From contig JADJGV010000002.1 of assembly GCA_016707895.1 (NCBI GenBank), forward strand, positions 620,001 through 684,000: a stretch of 64,000 nucleotides of DNA, in the 5' to 3' direction. The notes below the pieces were generated by a model. The model searched no databases, was not told the DNA's origin, and worked only from the letters and a program-made list of their open reading frames with translations. Each line of letters begins with the position of its first letter. The stretch's first letter is position 1. Position numbers and translations under genes: made by a program. The stretch is from Myxococcales bacterium. GTDB taxonomy: Bacteria > Myxococcota_A > Polyangia > Haliangiales > Haliangiaceae. This document shows, in pieces, positions 25,870 to 34,662 of the stretch.

Positions 25870-28344
25870 GTGACCAGCTACGCTGTATCCGCTGTATCCG
25901 GACCACACGTCGACCAGCAAGCGTCGTCTGCCGCGACGCTCGACGAGCCTATCCGTCGTCCCGCGGCGAGCGTCGCCGCCTCCACCCCGTCGACGGCGCC
26001 ACCCGTGCCCGGCGGCGGATACCAGGCGTACTCGTACGACGTCCAGCGGCAGGCCGAGACGGCCGTCGGCGCCACCGATAGCGACGCCGTCCACGCCGTC
26101 GCGGCCCAAGGCGTCGCCGGGGGTGGCGGACCGCTGCCCTTCGCCGATCGCATCGGCGCGAGCTTCGGCGCCCACGACATCAGCGACGTCCGCGCGCACG
26201 TCGGGGGCCAGGCCGCCGCCGCGAACGACGCGCTCGGCGCCCGCGCCTACGCCACCGGCCGCGACATCGCGTTCGCCGGCACACCGGACCTGCACACCGC
26301 CGCCCACGAGGCGGCGCACGTCGTCCAGCAGCGGGCCGGCGTGTCGCTCAAGGGCGGCATCGGCGAGGCGGGCGATCCCTACGAGCAACACGCGAACGCG
26401 GTCGCCGACGCGGTCGTCGCGGGACGCTCGGCCGAGCCGCTGCTCGACACGGTGGCCGGCAGCGGCGGCGGCGGCGGCGTGCAGCGCCAGGCCGTGCAGT
26501 TCTGGGACGGCCACGAGCACCGCGCGGTCGGCAACCTCGGCGCCATCCTGGCGACCGGCAACGCCGAGTTCCGCACCGGCGAGATCAACCGCCTCCGCCA
26601 GTCGTTCAACCCGACCCGCCCGGGCGAGACCTTCGACAACCACCAGTTCACCCCTGGTTCGATCGGCGCGGGCGGCATCACGCAGTCGAGCGATCCGACG
26701 CTGGTGGCGCTCGAGCAGCGCGGCAAGAACGTCAACCGGGTGCGGACCAACGATCGCCACCTGACCGACCCCGAGACCCACCAGACCGAGACGATCGAAT
26801 CGAGCATCTCGTTCGGCGCCGCCAACGAGTTCGGCGGCGACTACAACAAGACCCCCGAGGCGCTGGCGCGCGAGCACGACGACGACGACCCGGTCGGCCA
26901 CGACTTCCTGGTGATGGTCGACGTCGCCACCAGCAACATCAACCACTTCTACCCCCTCAACGGCGAGGAGTACCGCACCCACCACGCCGCCGCGGTCGCG
27001 CTGGCCCAGCGCAGCTTCCAGGCATCCCAGGCCGGCAACACCGAGCTCGCCAGTCAGCTGATCCGGCAGGCCATCCTCAAGGAGGGGTTCGCCGCGCACT
27101 TCCTGGCCGACACCTTCGCCGCCGGCCACATGGCGCCGCGCGCGCTCGATCGGATCTCCACCAGCGGCCTCGGCGAGGACGAGCTCGGCCTCAACCGCAG
27201 CAAGCACTGGCACGACGCGCTCAACGCCGTCACGGGTTCGCCGGGGTTGCCCACGACGCGCGGCTACTTCCACGGCGACGACACGATGACGGGGCGCGAG
27301 CTCGCGATCATCGGCAACGACGTCGGCGCCTCGCTGCGCGAGATCGTCACCACCGCGGCCGGCCGCGCCGAGGCCGCCAACATCTCGCTGGCCGCGCCCA
27401 ACGTCGGCGAGATCCTGGCCAGCCCCGACTACGGGCCGATCTGGCGCGGCATGATGGGCGACTACGAGCAGGACCTGCGGGCGGCCGAGCGCCGCGGCGC
27501 GGCCGGCGAGTCGATGACGTCCGATGGTGGAGTCACGACGTCGACCGGCGACATCGCGAGCTCGATGCGCAACGGCGTGTTCGGCGGCGATCGCGTCCAG
27601 CTGCAGCGGCTGGCGGGCTCGTCGTGGAACGGCAACACCCTCAACTTCACCGTCACCGTCGAGGGCCGGCCGGCCCCCGCCGGCACCCAGGTGTACGTCC
27701 AGTTCTACGACAAGGACCTCGGCTTCGACCGCGCCGCCAGCGGCTACACCGCCGGCACCCTGGCCAGCGACGCTGGCGCCGGGCTCAACAACACCGACGA
27801 GAAGATCGGCGGCCACCAGCTGGTCACCCTCACCGACGGCGGCCTGGGCACCGCGACGTGCACCGACGACGATCCCGGCGACGTCTACGCGGTGATCTTC
27901 GCGGCCACCTCGCGGCTCGACGCGGGCGAGCACGCCGGCCCGATGGGCACGTTCCAGCCCACCGAGGTGCCGATCGGCCGCACCGAGACGCAGGGCACCG
28001 GCAGCGGGCGGGTCGCGCTGCCGCTGCAGGTGTCGGGGATGTCTTGGTCGGGCGCGACGCTGCGGTTCCGGGTCAACTCCGACGGCAAGCCCGCCAACGG
28101 GCGCACGGTCTACGTCCGCTTCTTCGACAAGGACGCGGGCTTCGATCGCGACGAGGAGGGCAACCTGGGTGACGCCTGGGACTCCGATGAACCGATCGGT
28201 CCGATGCAGCCGGTCGCGATCAGCGACGGCGCGGGCTGGATCACCGCCACCGGCGACGCGGTCGACCCGGGCGACACCTACGGCGTGGTGTTCAATGACG
28301 AGGGCGGGCGCGTCGCGCTCCGGCGCTCGGACGTCATGCCGTGA
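25870..28344 (+). CDS. DUF4157 protein with phospholipase-C-like central domain and two beta-sandwich repeats
   Basis: 824 residues from GTG 25870, with GGGGG about ten bases upstream as ribosome site. DUF4157 spans about 85-190: PFADRIGASFGAHDISDVRAHVG, then H146-E-A-A-H150 with VVQQR. The centre (about 200-560) has HFLADTFAAGHM (H410, D414, H420), SKHWHDALN and NINHFYPLNG, a His/Asp pattern like zinc phospholipase C / S1-P1 nuclease folds. Two tandem C-terminal repeats (about 575-690 and 705-810) each read SWxGxTLxFxVxxxGxP...VYVxFxDKDxGFDR...PGDxYxVxF, probably Ig-like binding modules. There is no signal peptide. DUF4157 recurs in proteins linked to extracellular contractile injection systems; I infer an effector that acts on lipids or nucleic acid. 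Confidence 0.75.
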   Translation: MTSYAVSAVSGPHVDQQASSAATLDEPIRRPAASVAASTPSTAPPVPGGGYQAYSYDVQRQAETAVGATDSDAVHAVAAQGVAGGGGPLPFADRIGASFGAHDISDVRAHVGGQAAAANDALGARAYATGRDIAFAGTPDLHTAAHEAAHVVQQRAGVSLKGGIGEAGDPYEQHANAVADAVVAGRSAEPLLDTVAGSGGGGGVQRQAVQFWDGHEHRAVGNLGAILATGNAEFRTGEINRLRQSFNPTRPGETFDNHQFTPGSIGAGGITQSSDPTLVALEQRGKNVNRVRTNDRHLTDPETHQTETIESSISFGAANEFGGDYNKTPEALAREHDDDDPVGHDFLVMVDVATSNINHFYPLNGEEYRTHHAAAVALAQRSFQASQAGNTELASQLIRQAILKEGFAAHFLADTFAAGHMAPRALDRISTSGLGEDELGLNRSKHWHDALNAVTGSPGLPTTRGYFHGDDTMTGRELAIIGNDVGASLREIVTTAAGRAEAANISLAAPNVGEILASPDYGPIWRGMMGDYEQDLRAAERRGAAGESMTSDGGVTTSTGDIASSMRNGVFGGDRVQLQRLAGSSWNGNTLNFTVTVEGRPAPAGTQVYVQFYDKDLGFDRAASGYTAGTLASDAGAGLNNTDEKIGGHQLVTLTDGGLGTATCTDDDPGDVYAVIFAATSRLDAGEHAGPMGTFQPTEVPIGRTETQGTGSGRVALPLQVSGMSWSGATLRFRVNSDGKPANGRTVYVRFFDKDAGFDRDEEGNLGDAWDSDEPIGPMQPVAISDGAGWITATGDAVDPGDTYGVVFNDEGGRVALRRSDVMP

Positions 28345-28367
28345 TCGTGGCGCGCTGATCGAGGCCG

Positions 28368-30053
28368 ATGTTCGCCTGCGTCGCGACGACCGACGACGGC
28401 CGCCTGGCGGTGCTCACCGCCGGGCGGTTGACGCTGTACGACCTGGCCACCGGGAGCGCGGTGGTGGCGGTCGACGTCGACGGTGACCGCGTCGTCGCCA
28501 TCCACGGGCACCTGCTGGTCCACGGCGGCGACGCGGCGCGGAGCGCGCTCACCCTGCTGGCGACGCCGGGGCTGAGCGTGGCCGCGCGCCTCGAGGTGTC
28601 GGCGCCGACCCGGCTGGTGACCGGGGCTGGACGTGTGGCGGTGGTCGAGCGCGGCGATGAGGCGCTGATCGCCAGCGGCGCGGGCGGCGCGATCACGCTG
28701 GCGTCCCTGCGTCCGCCGGCGCTGTTCGATCTGGCGTTCGGGCTCGAGGGCGACGAGCTGCTGACGTTCGGACCGCGCGGCACCGAGGTGTGGGACGTCG
28801 CGCGCCGGCAGCCACACCGTCGGCTGGCGCTCGAGCTGCCCGACGCCACCGTGGCGTGCGGCGTGACCGCGCGCAGCGCCGCCCTGTGGATCGCGACCGA
28901 CGCCCCCGCGCTGACCACGCTGCGCTTGTCGGACGGCCGCGCGGTCGAGCTGGCGCTGGACGCGCCGCCGCGTCGCGTGCGCAGCGACCCCCGCGTCGCG
29001 TGGCTCACCGCCGAGGTCGGCAGCGTCACGGTGGCGATCGACGTGAGTCGTGGCGTGGTCGCGCCGCTGCCCGCCGACCTGGGCCCGGTGGTGGCGGTCG
29101 CGCCGATCGGCGAGCGATCGACGGCGTGCGCGGTCGCGCTGGACGGCGGCGCCTTGCGGATCGTGCGGCTCGGCGAGAGCGGCGCCGCGGAGGTGGTCGC
29201 ACGGCGTGAGGTCGCGGCGGTGCCGCCCGCGGCGATCGCGCCCGCGGCGATCGCGCCCGCGACGCCGGCTCGACGCTCGGTGCATGAGCAGCTCGCCGCG
29301 CTGGGGCTCGCCCCCGCGGCGGTCGCGCCACAGGCCGCGGCGGTCGCGACGCGAAGTCATCGCGGATGGCGCGACGAGCTGCTGGCGTGGACCCGCGCGC
29401 CGGTGGGGCCGCCGCCCGCGCTGGGCGGTTCGCCGCTCGCCGAGCTGCACCGGCGGCTGGGTCACGCGCCGGCCACCTGGCCCATGATCTGCGCGCTGTA
29501 CGGCGCGTGGCTCGAGGGCGACGACGCGGGTCTCGCCAGCGCGCGCCTCGCCGACCTCGCCGCGCCGGCGGAGGAGCGCTGGGACGCGGCGCTGGGAGGG
29601 GTGCTGGCGGCGGGCGGCGTCGCGATCTGGCGGCGGGGCCGCGCTCGCCTCGCGCCCGCCTATGGCGACTACCTCGACGGCCGCGGGCCGCGGGCCATCG
29701 AGCGCGTGGGCGCCGCGGCGCCGGTGGCGGTCGCGCCGCCCGGCGGGCGCTACACCCTGGCCGTCGACGGTGGTCTCGCGGGCGCGGTCCGCGCGCTCGC
29801 CGCGCAGCTGGGCGAGCTGGGCTTCTATGCGCCCCGGCCCGGCGCCCCCCCCGCGCTGGCCCGGGCCCGCGTCGAGGCGTGGCTGCGCGGCTGGGCGCTG
29901 GCGACCACCGCGCCGCTCGCGGGCGTCGCGACCCAGCCTGGTGAGTGCCTGATCTGGTTGGCGGCGCCCGCGCACGCGACATCGCCGAACGCGCCGCCGC
30001 CGTGGCCTCACGCGACCGCGGGCAGCGTCACATCGGCAGGGCGCGGCATCTAG
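28368..30053 (+). CDS. beta-propeller-like protein with C-terminal helical region, unknown function
   Basis: 561 residues, no signal peptide. The first ~280 residues show repeated blade-like strands (LAVLTAGRLTLYDLATGSAVVAVDV; DELLTFGPRGTEVWDVARRQP; TLRLSDGRAVELALD) as in WD40/PQQ-type propellers. An Ala/Pro linker (VPPAAIAPAAIAPATPARR) follows, then a helical C-terminal domain of about 230 residues. It starts 23 bp after the DUF4157 gene and 5 bp before the HEAT gene, so a three-gene unit is likely. It may be a scaffold or partner for the DUF4157 protein; that is inference from position. Confidence 0.65.
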   Translation: MFACVATTDDGRLAVLTAGRLTLYDLATGSAVVAVDVDGDRVVAIHGHLLVHGGDAARSALTLLATPGLSVAARLEVSAPTRLVTGAGRVAVVERGDEALIASGAGGAITLASLRPPALFDLAFGLEGDELLTFGPRGTEVWDVARRQPHRRLALELPDATVACGVTARSAALWIATDAPALTTLRLSDGRAVELALDAPPRRVRSDPRVAWLTAEVGSVTVAIDVSRGVVAPLPADLGPVVAVAPIGERSTACAVALDGGALRIVRLGESGAAEVVARREVAAVPPAAIAPAAIAPATPARRSVHEQLAALGLAPAAVAPQAAAVATRSHRGWRDELLAWTRAPVGPPPALGGSPLAELHRRLGHAPATWPMICALYGAWLEGDDAGLASARLADLAAPAEERWDAALGGVLAAGGVAIWRRGRARLAPAYGDYLDGRGPRAIERVGAAAPVAVAPPGGRYTLAVDGGLAGAVRALAAQLGELGFYAPRPGAPPALARARVEAWLRGWALATTAPLAGVATQPGECLIWLAAPAHATSPNAPPPWPHATAGSVTSAGRGI

Positions 30054-30058
30054 CGGTC

Positions 30059-32533
30059 ATGGATCACGCCATCGTCGAAGAAGCCCGCGCCGCCTGGCGC
30101 GCCCTCGAGGCCGCCCCCGACGCGGCCCGGATCGTGGATCTGGCCCGGCTGGCGCTGGGGCCGCTGGCGACCGTCGAGCGCGAGGGCGGCGACATGGTCG
30201 GCACCGACGCCTACGAGGTGCTGCGCGACGGCTGGCCCGCGCTGCGCGGCTGGCTGGCGCACCCCGACGCCGCGGTGCGCGCGGCCGCGGCCTACGCGCT
30301 GGCGTTCTTGCTCGAGCCCGCCGACCAGACCCTGCCGGCGCTCGCGCAGGCCGCGGCGACCGAGCCCGATCCGCGGCAGCAGGCGGCGCTGATCCTGGCG
30401 GCGGGGCGGCTGCGCGCGTCGGTCCAGGCCCAGCAGGGCACGTCGCCGGACGTGCCGTTCGAGGGCATCCGCGTCGACCCCGCGGTGCGCGGCCCCGAGG
30501 TCGACCCGGTGGTGCGCGGCGCGACCGCGCTGGCCCAGACGTTCGGGCTGCCGTCGTTCCCGCGGTCGTGCCAGCCCGACGTGGCGGCGGCGATCGAGGC
30601 GCTGGCCGGGCCGGTCGGGCCCTGGGGCGGCGGCGACGTCGCGACGCTGGCGGCGGCGGTGCGCGCGGGGCTGTGGGTCCAGGAGGCCAAGCCCGAGCGC
30701 GAGGTCGCCGAGGTGGTGTTCCGCAGCGACAACATGATCGCCACGCTCACGCCGGCCGGCGCGGACGATGAGGAGGATGAGGCCGACGCGGCGGAGGACG
30801 CGGAGGAGGAGGGCGCGGAGGAAGAGGAGGAGGAGGAGGACGCGGATGAGGACGACGACGACGCGCGCGAACGTCCGACGCCGCGGGTCCAGCTCGCGGG
30901 CCTGCACGACGTCGAATGGGGCGCGCTCGAGCACGCGTACGGCTCGGCGGGCGGCGTGCCGTTCCAGCTCGAGGCCCTGAGCGCCGCCGACCCAGCCGAC
31001 CGCGCGACCGCGCTCGACAACCTCGAGAGCAGCATCCACCACCAGGGCTCGGTGTACTCGGCCAGCGTCGCGGCGGTGCCGTTCTTGATCGCGCTCGCGG
31101 GGCACGCCGGGCTCGAGGGACGCGCCGGCATCCTCCAGCTGCTGGCGGGCATCGCGGTGCACGACCCGGCGGGCTGCGTCGTCGAGGGCGCGGGCAAGTG
31201 GCGCTCGCAAGCGTTCGACGCGGTGGCGGCCGGCGGGCCGACCTACGTCGCGCTCCTCGCCGACCCCGAGCCGGCGGTGCGCAGCGCCGCGGCCTACGTG
31301 CTCGCCTACGTCCTGCCGGTCGCCGAGGGTGCGCTGCCGGCGCTGCGCGCGGCGTTGCGCGACGAGCGTGACCGCCGCGCCCGGGCCAGCCTGCTGCTCG
31401 CGCTCGGCTACCTGTCGCGCTACCTCGAGTCGCGCGCCGACGCGCCGGTGCTCGCCGGGTACCTCGACGCGCCCAGCCCGCTCATCCGCACCGCGGCCGC
31501 GTTCGCGCTGGCTCAGATGCACGGCCCGGCCACGCCGCCCGCCGCGCTCGCCGTGCTCGACCGCGCCCGGACCGAGGCCGCGCCGGTGCGCGGCGGCTGG
31601 CCGTGGAACCGCGGCCAGCTGGCCGGCATGGCGCTGGCCATCCGCCAGGCGCTCAAGGGCATCGACGAGGTGCTGGCCGATCTCGAACGCGCCGACGCCG
31701 CCGGCGACGACGACGGCCGCCGCGCCGCGGCCTTCCGCGCGACCAAGCTGCTGTTCAACGACGAGCCCCACGGCTTCGACCTGCCGTGGCACCCCGACGA
31801 GCTCGATGCGCCGCGCCGCCGGACGCTGGCCGCGCTGCTCACCGTGGGCTGGCCCGACGGCGAGGCGATCGGCCTGCCGCCGACCGCCGAGGCCGCGCGG
31901 CGCATGCTCGGCGAGGGCGCGGGCCCGGTCGACCAGCCGCTCCTGGTCGACGGCGCGCCGCGCGCGGCGTGGTGGCTGATCTATCGCGTCGTCGGTCAGG
32001 CGCTGGCGCCGGCGGCGCTGCACGCCGCGCTGGCCGCGCTGTCGCCCGAGGCGCGGGTGGCGCTCATCGACGACGCGTTCGCCGCGCCGCACCAGCTGTC
32101 CTGCCGCCGCAAGCCGATCGAGTGGGACGACACCCGCGACACGATCGACGCGATGGACTTCACCAGCCGCTTCATCTTGCTCGCGGCCGACGTGCTCGGT
32201 CGCGCCGGCGCCGCCGGCGAGGCCTGGGCCGCCGCGACCGCCGCGGCGCAGGTGCCTCGGGGCAAGGACCGCGACGTCGTCGCGTCGATCGCGGCGGCGC
32301 TGGTGCTGGCCCGGGCCGCCACCGCGCGCGGCGAGGTGCTCGACCCGCGGTTCGATCCGCTGGTCGCACCCGATCAGGTGCCGGCCGACACCTACCGCGT
32401 CGCGCTGCGCGCGGTGCTCGAGCACCTGCCGGCGGCCCGGGGCGCGGCCCTCGCCGAGGAGCTCGAAGCGCTCGAGGCGAGCGACGCCGACGAGATCGCC
32501 GAGGACGAGGACGACGGCGACGACGACGACTGA
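30059..32533 (+). CDS. large HEAT-like repeat protein with acidic loop
   Basis: 824 residues from ATG 30059, chosen because the upstream extension overlaps the previous gene and looks non-coding. Repeated helical pairs carry the HEAT sequence feel (HPDAAVRAAAAYALAFLLEP; DPEPAVRSAAAYVLAYVLPV; DERDRRARASLLLALGYLSR; PSPLIRTAAAFALAQM). Between two halves sits an extreme acidic tract (about 238-275, Glu/Asp only with few Ala), and the C-terminus is again poly-Asp/Glu. Such scaffolds bind other proteins; the acidic stretches could mimic nucleic acid. No enzymatic motif seen. Convergent with the desaturase gene, 10 bp gap. Confidence 0.7.
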   Translation: MDHAIVEEARAAWRALEAAPDAARIVDLARLALGPLATVEREGGDMVGTDAYEVLRDGWPALRGWLAHPDAAVRAAAAYALAFLLEPADQTLPALAQAAATEPDPRQQAALILAAGRLRASVQAQQGTSPDVPFEGIRVDPAVRGPEVDPVVRGATALAQTFGLPSFPRSCQPDVAAAIEALAGPVGPWGGGDVATLAAAVRAGLWVQEAKPEREVAEVVFRSDNMIATLTPAGADDEEDEADAAEDAEEEGAEEEEEEEDADEDDDDARERPTPRVQLAGLHDVEWGALEHAYGSAGGVPFQLEALSAADPADRATALDNLESSIHHQGSVYSASVAAVPFLIALAGHAGLEGRAGILQLLAGIAVHDPAGCVVEGAGKWRSQAFDAVAAGGPTYVALLADPEPAVRSAAAYVLAYVLPVAEGALPALRAALRDERDRRARASLLLALGYLSRYLESRADAPVLAGYLDAPSPLIRTAAAFALAQMHGPATPPAALAVLDRARTEAAPVRGGWPWNRGQLAGMALAIRQALKGIDEVLADLERADAAGDDDGRRAAAFRATKLLFNDEPHGFDLPWHPDELDAPRRRTLAALLTVGWPDGEAIGLPPTAEAARRMLGEGAGPVDQPLLVDGAPRAAWWLIYRVVGQALAPAALHAALAALSPEARVALIDDAFAAPHQLSCRRKPIEWDDTRDTIDAMDFTSRFILLAADVLGRAGAAGEAWAAATAAAQVPRGKDRDVVASIAAALVLARAATARGEVLDPRFDPLVAPDQVPADTYRVALRAVLEHLPAARGAALAEELEALEASDADEIAEDEDDGDDDD

Positions 32534-32543
32534 CGGCGCTGGG

Positions 32544-33566
32544 TCAGCGCGGCAAGAGCGTCGGCCACACCGCGCCGCTGCGGGGATCGGTGAGCGTGGT
32601 CTGGTCGCGGTAGACCCGCGCGGTGCGGTGCAGCGCGGCCAGCGCGCTGGTCAGCGGCATCGACTGGTAGCGCTCGGGCCAGTGGGCGAGGATCCGATCG
32701 CGCACCAGCGGGGCGTGGCGGGTGCTCATCGCCGGGAACATGTGGTGCTCGACGTGGTAGCCGAAGCCGAGCGTCAGGAACACCAGCGGGCGGGGCAGCG
32801 TGACCGACAGCGAGTTCACCAGCACGTCGTTGACCTTGGGGGTCAGGGGGCTGAGGCCGTGGTTGGTGAGGATGAACGCCATCACGATGACGTTGGCCAG
32901 CACCAGCGGGATCGCGAACACGAACAGGAACGCGAGCGGGCCGACCAGGAACGCCACGGTCAGCCACATCGCCACGCCGAGCGCGCTCTCGACGAACGCC
33001 AGCGTGTGCTCGCGGCGCGACATCCAGCCCCACCGCCGCACGGCGAACAGGATCTGCGCGCTCTGCACCGTGAAGCCGAACATCAGGCTGAGCACGCCGG
33101 TCCAGCGCCGGGCGCCCAGCGAGAAGCCGTCGGTGACCAGCCGGACCAGCCGGCTCTGCTCGTAGGTCGACAGCTCCGGGTACATGTCGGGATCGAGGCC
33201 GGGCTGGTTGGCGTGGGCGTGGTGCTCGCGGTTGTGCCAGACGCACCACAGGCGCGGCGACACCACGAACGGCGCGAAGCCGATCCACCCGACGACCTTC
33301 TTCAGCACCTTGTTGCGGGTGACGCCGCCGTGCAGCGTCTCGTGCGCCAGGAAGGTGATGCCGCCGAAGCCGATGCCGATGGCGATCGAGGCCAGCGGCA
33401 CCAGCGCCCAGGGCAACCAGCCGTTGGCGATCGCCACCGTGCAGGTGACGATCACCGCCAGGTGGAAGGGCAGCCACAGGAGCCGCGACGTCGCGGGCGC
33501 GAACGCCTCCGCGGGCAACTCGGGGCGAACGGTTCGTACGTACGCTGACAACGGCGACAACTGCAC
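32544..33566 (-). CDS. membrane fatty-acid desaturase
   Basis: 340 residues. The three histidine boxes of the membrane diiron desaturase family are complete: HETLH (75-79), HNREHH (111-116) and HVEHH (271-275). Four or more hydrophobic helices (LLWLPFHLAVIVTCTVAIAN, LPWALVPLASIAIGIGFGG, WLTVAFLVGPLAFLFVFAI, LVLANVIVMAFIL) place it in the inner membrane, where it would introduce double bonds into acyl chains. The start codon is GTG 33566 with no good ribosome site; the 5' leader instead contains a perfect inverted repeat (33572-33608), which could control expression. Confidence 0.88.
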   Translation of the reverse strand: MQLSPLSAYVRTVRPELPAEAFAPATSRLLWLPFHLAVIVTCTVAIANGWLPWALVPLASIAIGIGFGGITFLAHETLHGGVTRNKVLKKVVGWIGFAPFVVSPRLWCVWHNREHHAHANQPGLDPDMYPELSTYEQSRLVRLVTDGFSLGARRWTGVLSLMFGFTVQSAQILFAVRRWGWMSRREHTLAFVESALGVAMWLTVAFLVGPLAFLFVFAIPLVLANVIVMAFILTNHGLSPLTPKVNDVLVNSLSVTLPRPLVFLTLGFGYHVEHHMFPAMSTRHAPLVRDRILAHWPERYQSMPLTSALAALHRTARVYRDQTTLTDPRSGAVWPTLLPR

Positions 33567-33571
33567 ACGGT

Positions 33572-33608
33572 GATCGTGACCACTTCTGGGGTCGGGATGG
33601 TCACGATC
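33572..33608 (-). promoter_or_regulatory. perfect 11-bp inverted repeat just upstream of the desaturase start
   Basis: GATCGTGACCA (33572-33582) and TGGTCACGATC (33598-33608) are exact inverted copies with a 15-nt spacer, six bases from the GTG. It could be a repressor operator (for example for a lipid-sensing regulator), an RNA hairpin covering the ribosome site, or a terminator for the upstream small lipoprotein gene. Confidence 0.5.
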
Positions 33609-33651
33609 CCATCATGGCGCTGTCATGTGCGGCCTATGCCGCACCGCGTGA

Positions 33652-33897
33652 TCACTCGGCCGGTTCGGCGTCGCCGGGGCCGATGTCGCAGGCGTCGACC
33701 GGGTTGCGGTGGTCCTCGGGGCACTGCTCGAGCGGGATCACCGAGTGGGTGGCCGTGCCCTCGTCGTCGACCGCGATGCAGCAGGTGACCTCCTGCGGCA
33801 CGTCGTCGGGCGCCGGGCCAGCGGGGGCCTTCTTGGCCGGACCACCGCAGCCCAGGGACAGGGAGACGAGCGAGGCGAACAGGAACGCGAGCTTCAT
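33652..33897 (-). CDS. small lipoprotein
   Basis: 81 residues from ATG 33897 (MKLAFLFASLVSLSLGCGG, lipobox LGC). Upstream in-frame codons exist but lengthen the signal unnaturally. The mature part is Pro-rich, then contains EVTCCIAVDDEGTATHSVIPLEQCPEDHRNPVDACD, with four cysteines suited to two disulfides. Function unknown. It precedes the desaturase on the same strand with an 85-bp gap. Confidence 0.65.
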   Translation of the reverse strand: MKLAFLFASLVSLSLGCGGPAKKAPAGPAPDDVPQEVTCCIAVDDEGTATHSVIPLEQCPEDHRNPVDACDIGPGDAEPAE

Positions 33898-33970
33898 GGG
33901 CGGCATTGCGCCATGAACGCTCCCCGCGTGCAAACATTACGGGCGCCTGCGGCGCGGCCGTGGGGGATGA

Positions 33971-34024
33971 ACGCCGGGCCCGGCGTGACGTCTAAGCCTT
34001 CGTTGCGCCACCCGTCCGACGTCT
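33971..34024 (+). promoter_or_regulatory. palindrome and direct repeats upstream of the exopolysaccharide operon
   Basis: A perfect 16-bp palindrome ACGCCGGGCCCGGCGT (33971-33986) is followed by two copies of GACGTCT at 33987-33993 and 34018-34024, 31 bp apart (about three helical turns), ending 12 bp before the first ATG. Possible regulator binding sites; no clear -35/-10 pair was found. Confidence 0.35.
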
Positions 34025-34035
34025 CTATCTTCCCG

Positions 34036-34647
34036 ATGTCCATGCCCCGCATCGTCGCTCTCGCCTTGGCGCTCGGCCTCGTCGTCGCCTGTGGGGATCC
34101 GCCCCCGTCGAAGTACCCGACCCAGGCGTTCTACGTCGAGGACACCCGGCTCGGACCCGACGATCAGCTCGACATCGCCGTGTACCTGGGCGGCGGCTCG
34201 CAGAAGCTCGAGGACGTCAGCAAGGTCTACCCGGTGTCGGCCGACGGCATGCTGTCGTTCCCGATGATCGGCACGGTGGCCGCCAACGGCCGCAGCCCCA
34301 AGGACATCGAGGGCGAGATCCGCACCCGGCTCGCCGACGGCTACATCGTCAACCCCAACGTGACGGTGCAGGTGAAGGAGTACAAGAGCAAGAAGGTCTC
34401 GATCACCGGCGAGGTCCGCAAGCCCGGCACGCTGATCTGGCGCCCCGAGATGACGATCAACGAGGCGGTTTCGGAGGCCAACGGCTTCACCGCGATGGCC
34501 AAGCCCAACGCGGTGGTGGTGACCCGGCGCACCGCCGACGGCGTGGTGAAGTACACCGTGCCGGTCGAGCGCATCTTCAACAACCGCTACGATCAGTTCT
34601 ACATGCGGCCCGGCGACTCGGTCTACGTGCCGAAGCGCCTCTGGTGA
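34036..34647 (+). CDS. polysaccharide biosynthesis/export lipoprotein, Wza-like
   Basis: 203 residues from ATG 34036 (alternative 34042). Lipobox LVVAC. The Poly_export domain is clear (DTRLGPDDQLDIAVYLGG; YPVSADGMLSFPMIGTVAANGRSPKDIEGEIRTRL; NPNVTVQVKEY), followed by one SLBB-type beta-grasp (KKVSITGEVRKPGTLIW...EAVSEANGF) and RPGDSVYVPKRLW. It is shorter than E. coli Wza and lacks its extra SLBB and C-terminal helix, as in many myxobacterial export proteins. It would form the outer-membrane end of the exopolysaccharide channel with the Wzc-like protein at 37086. Confidence 0.9.
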   Translation: MSMPRIVALALALGLVVACGDPPPSKYPTQAFYVEDTRLGPDDQLDIAVYLGGGSQKLEDVSKVYPVSADGMLSFPMIGTVAANGRSPKDIEGEIRTRLADGYIVNPNVTVQVKEYKSKKVSITGEVRKPGTLIWRPEMTINEAVSEANGFTAMAKPNAVVVTRRTADGVVKYTVPVERIFNNRYDQFYMRPGDSVYVPKRLW

Positions 34648-34662
34648 GACGGGTGGGCCGGC

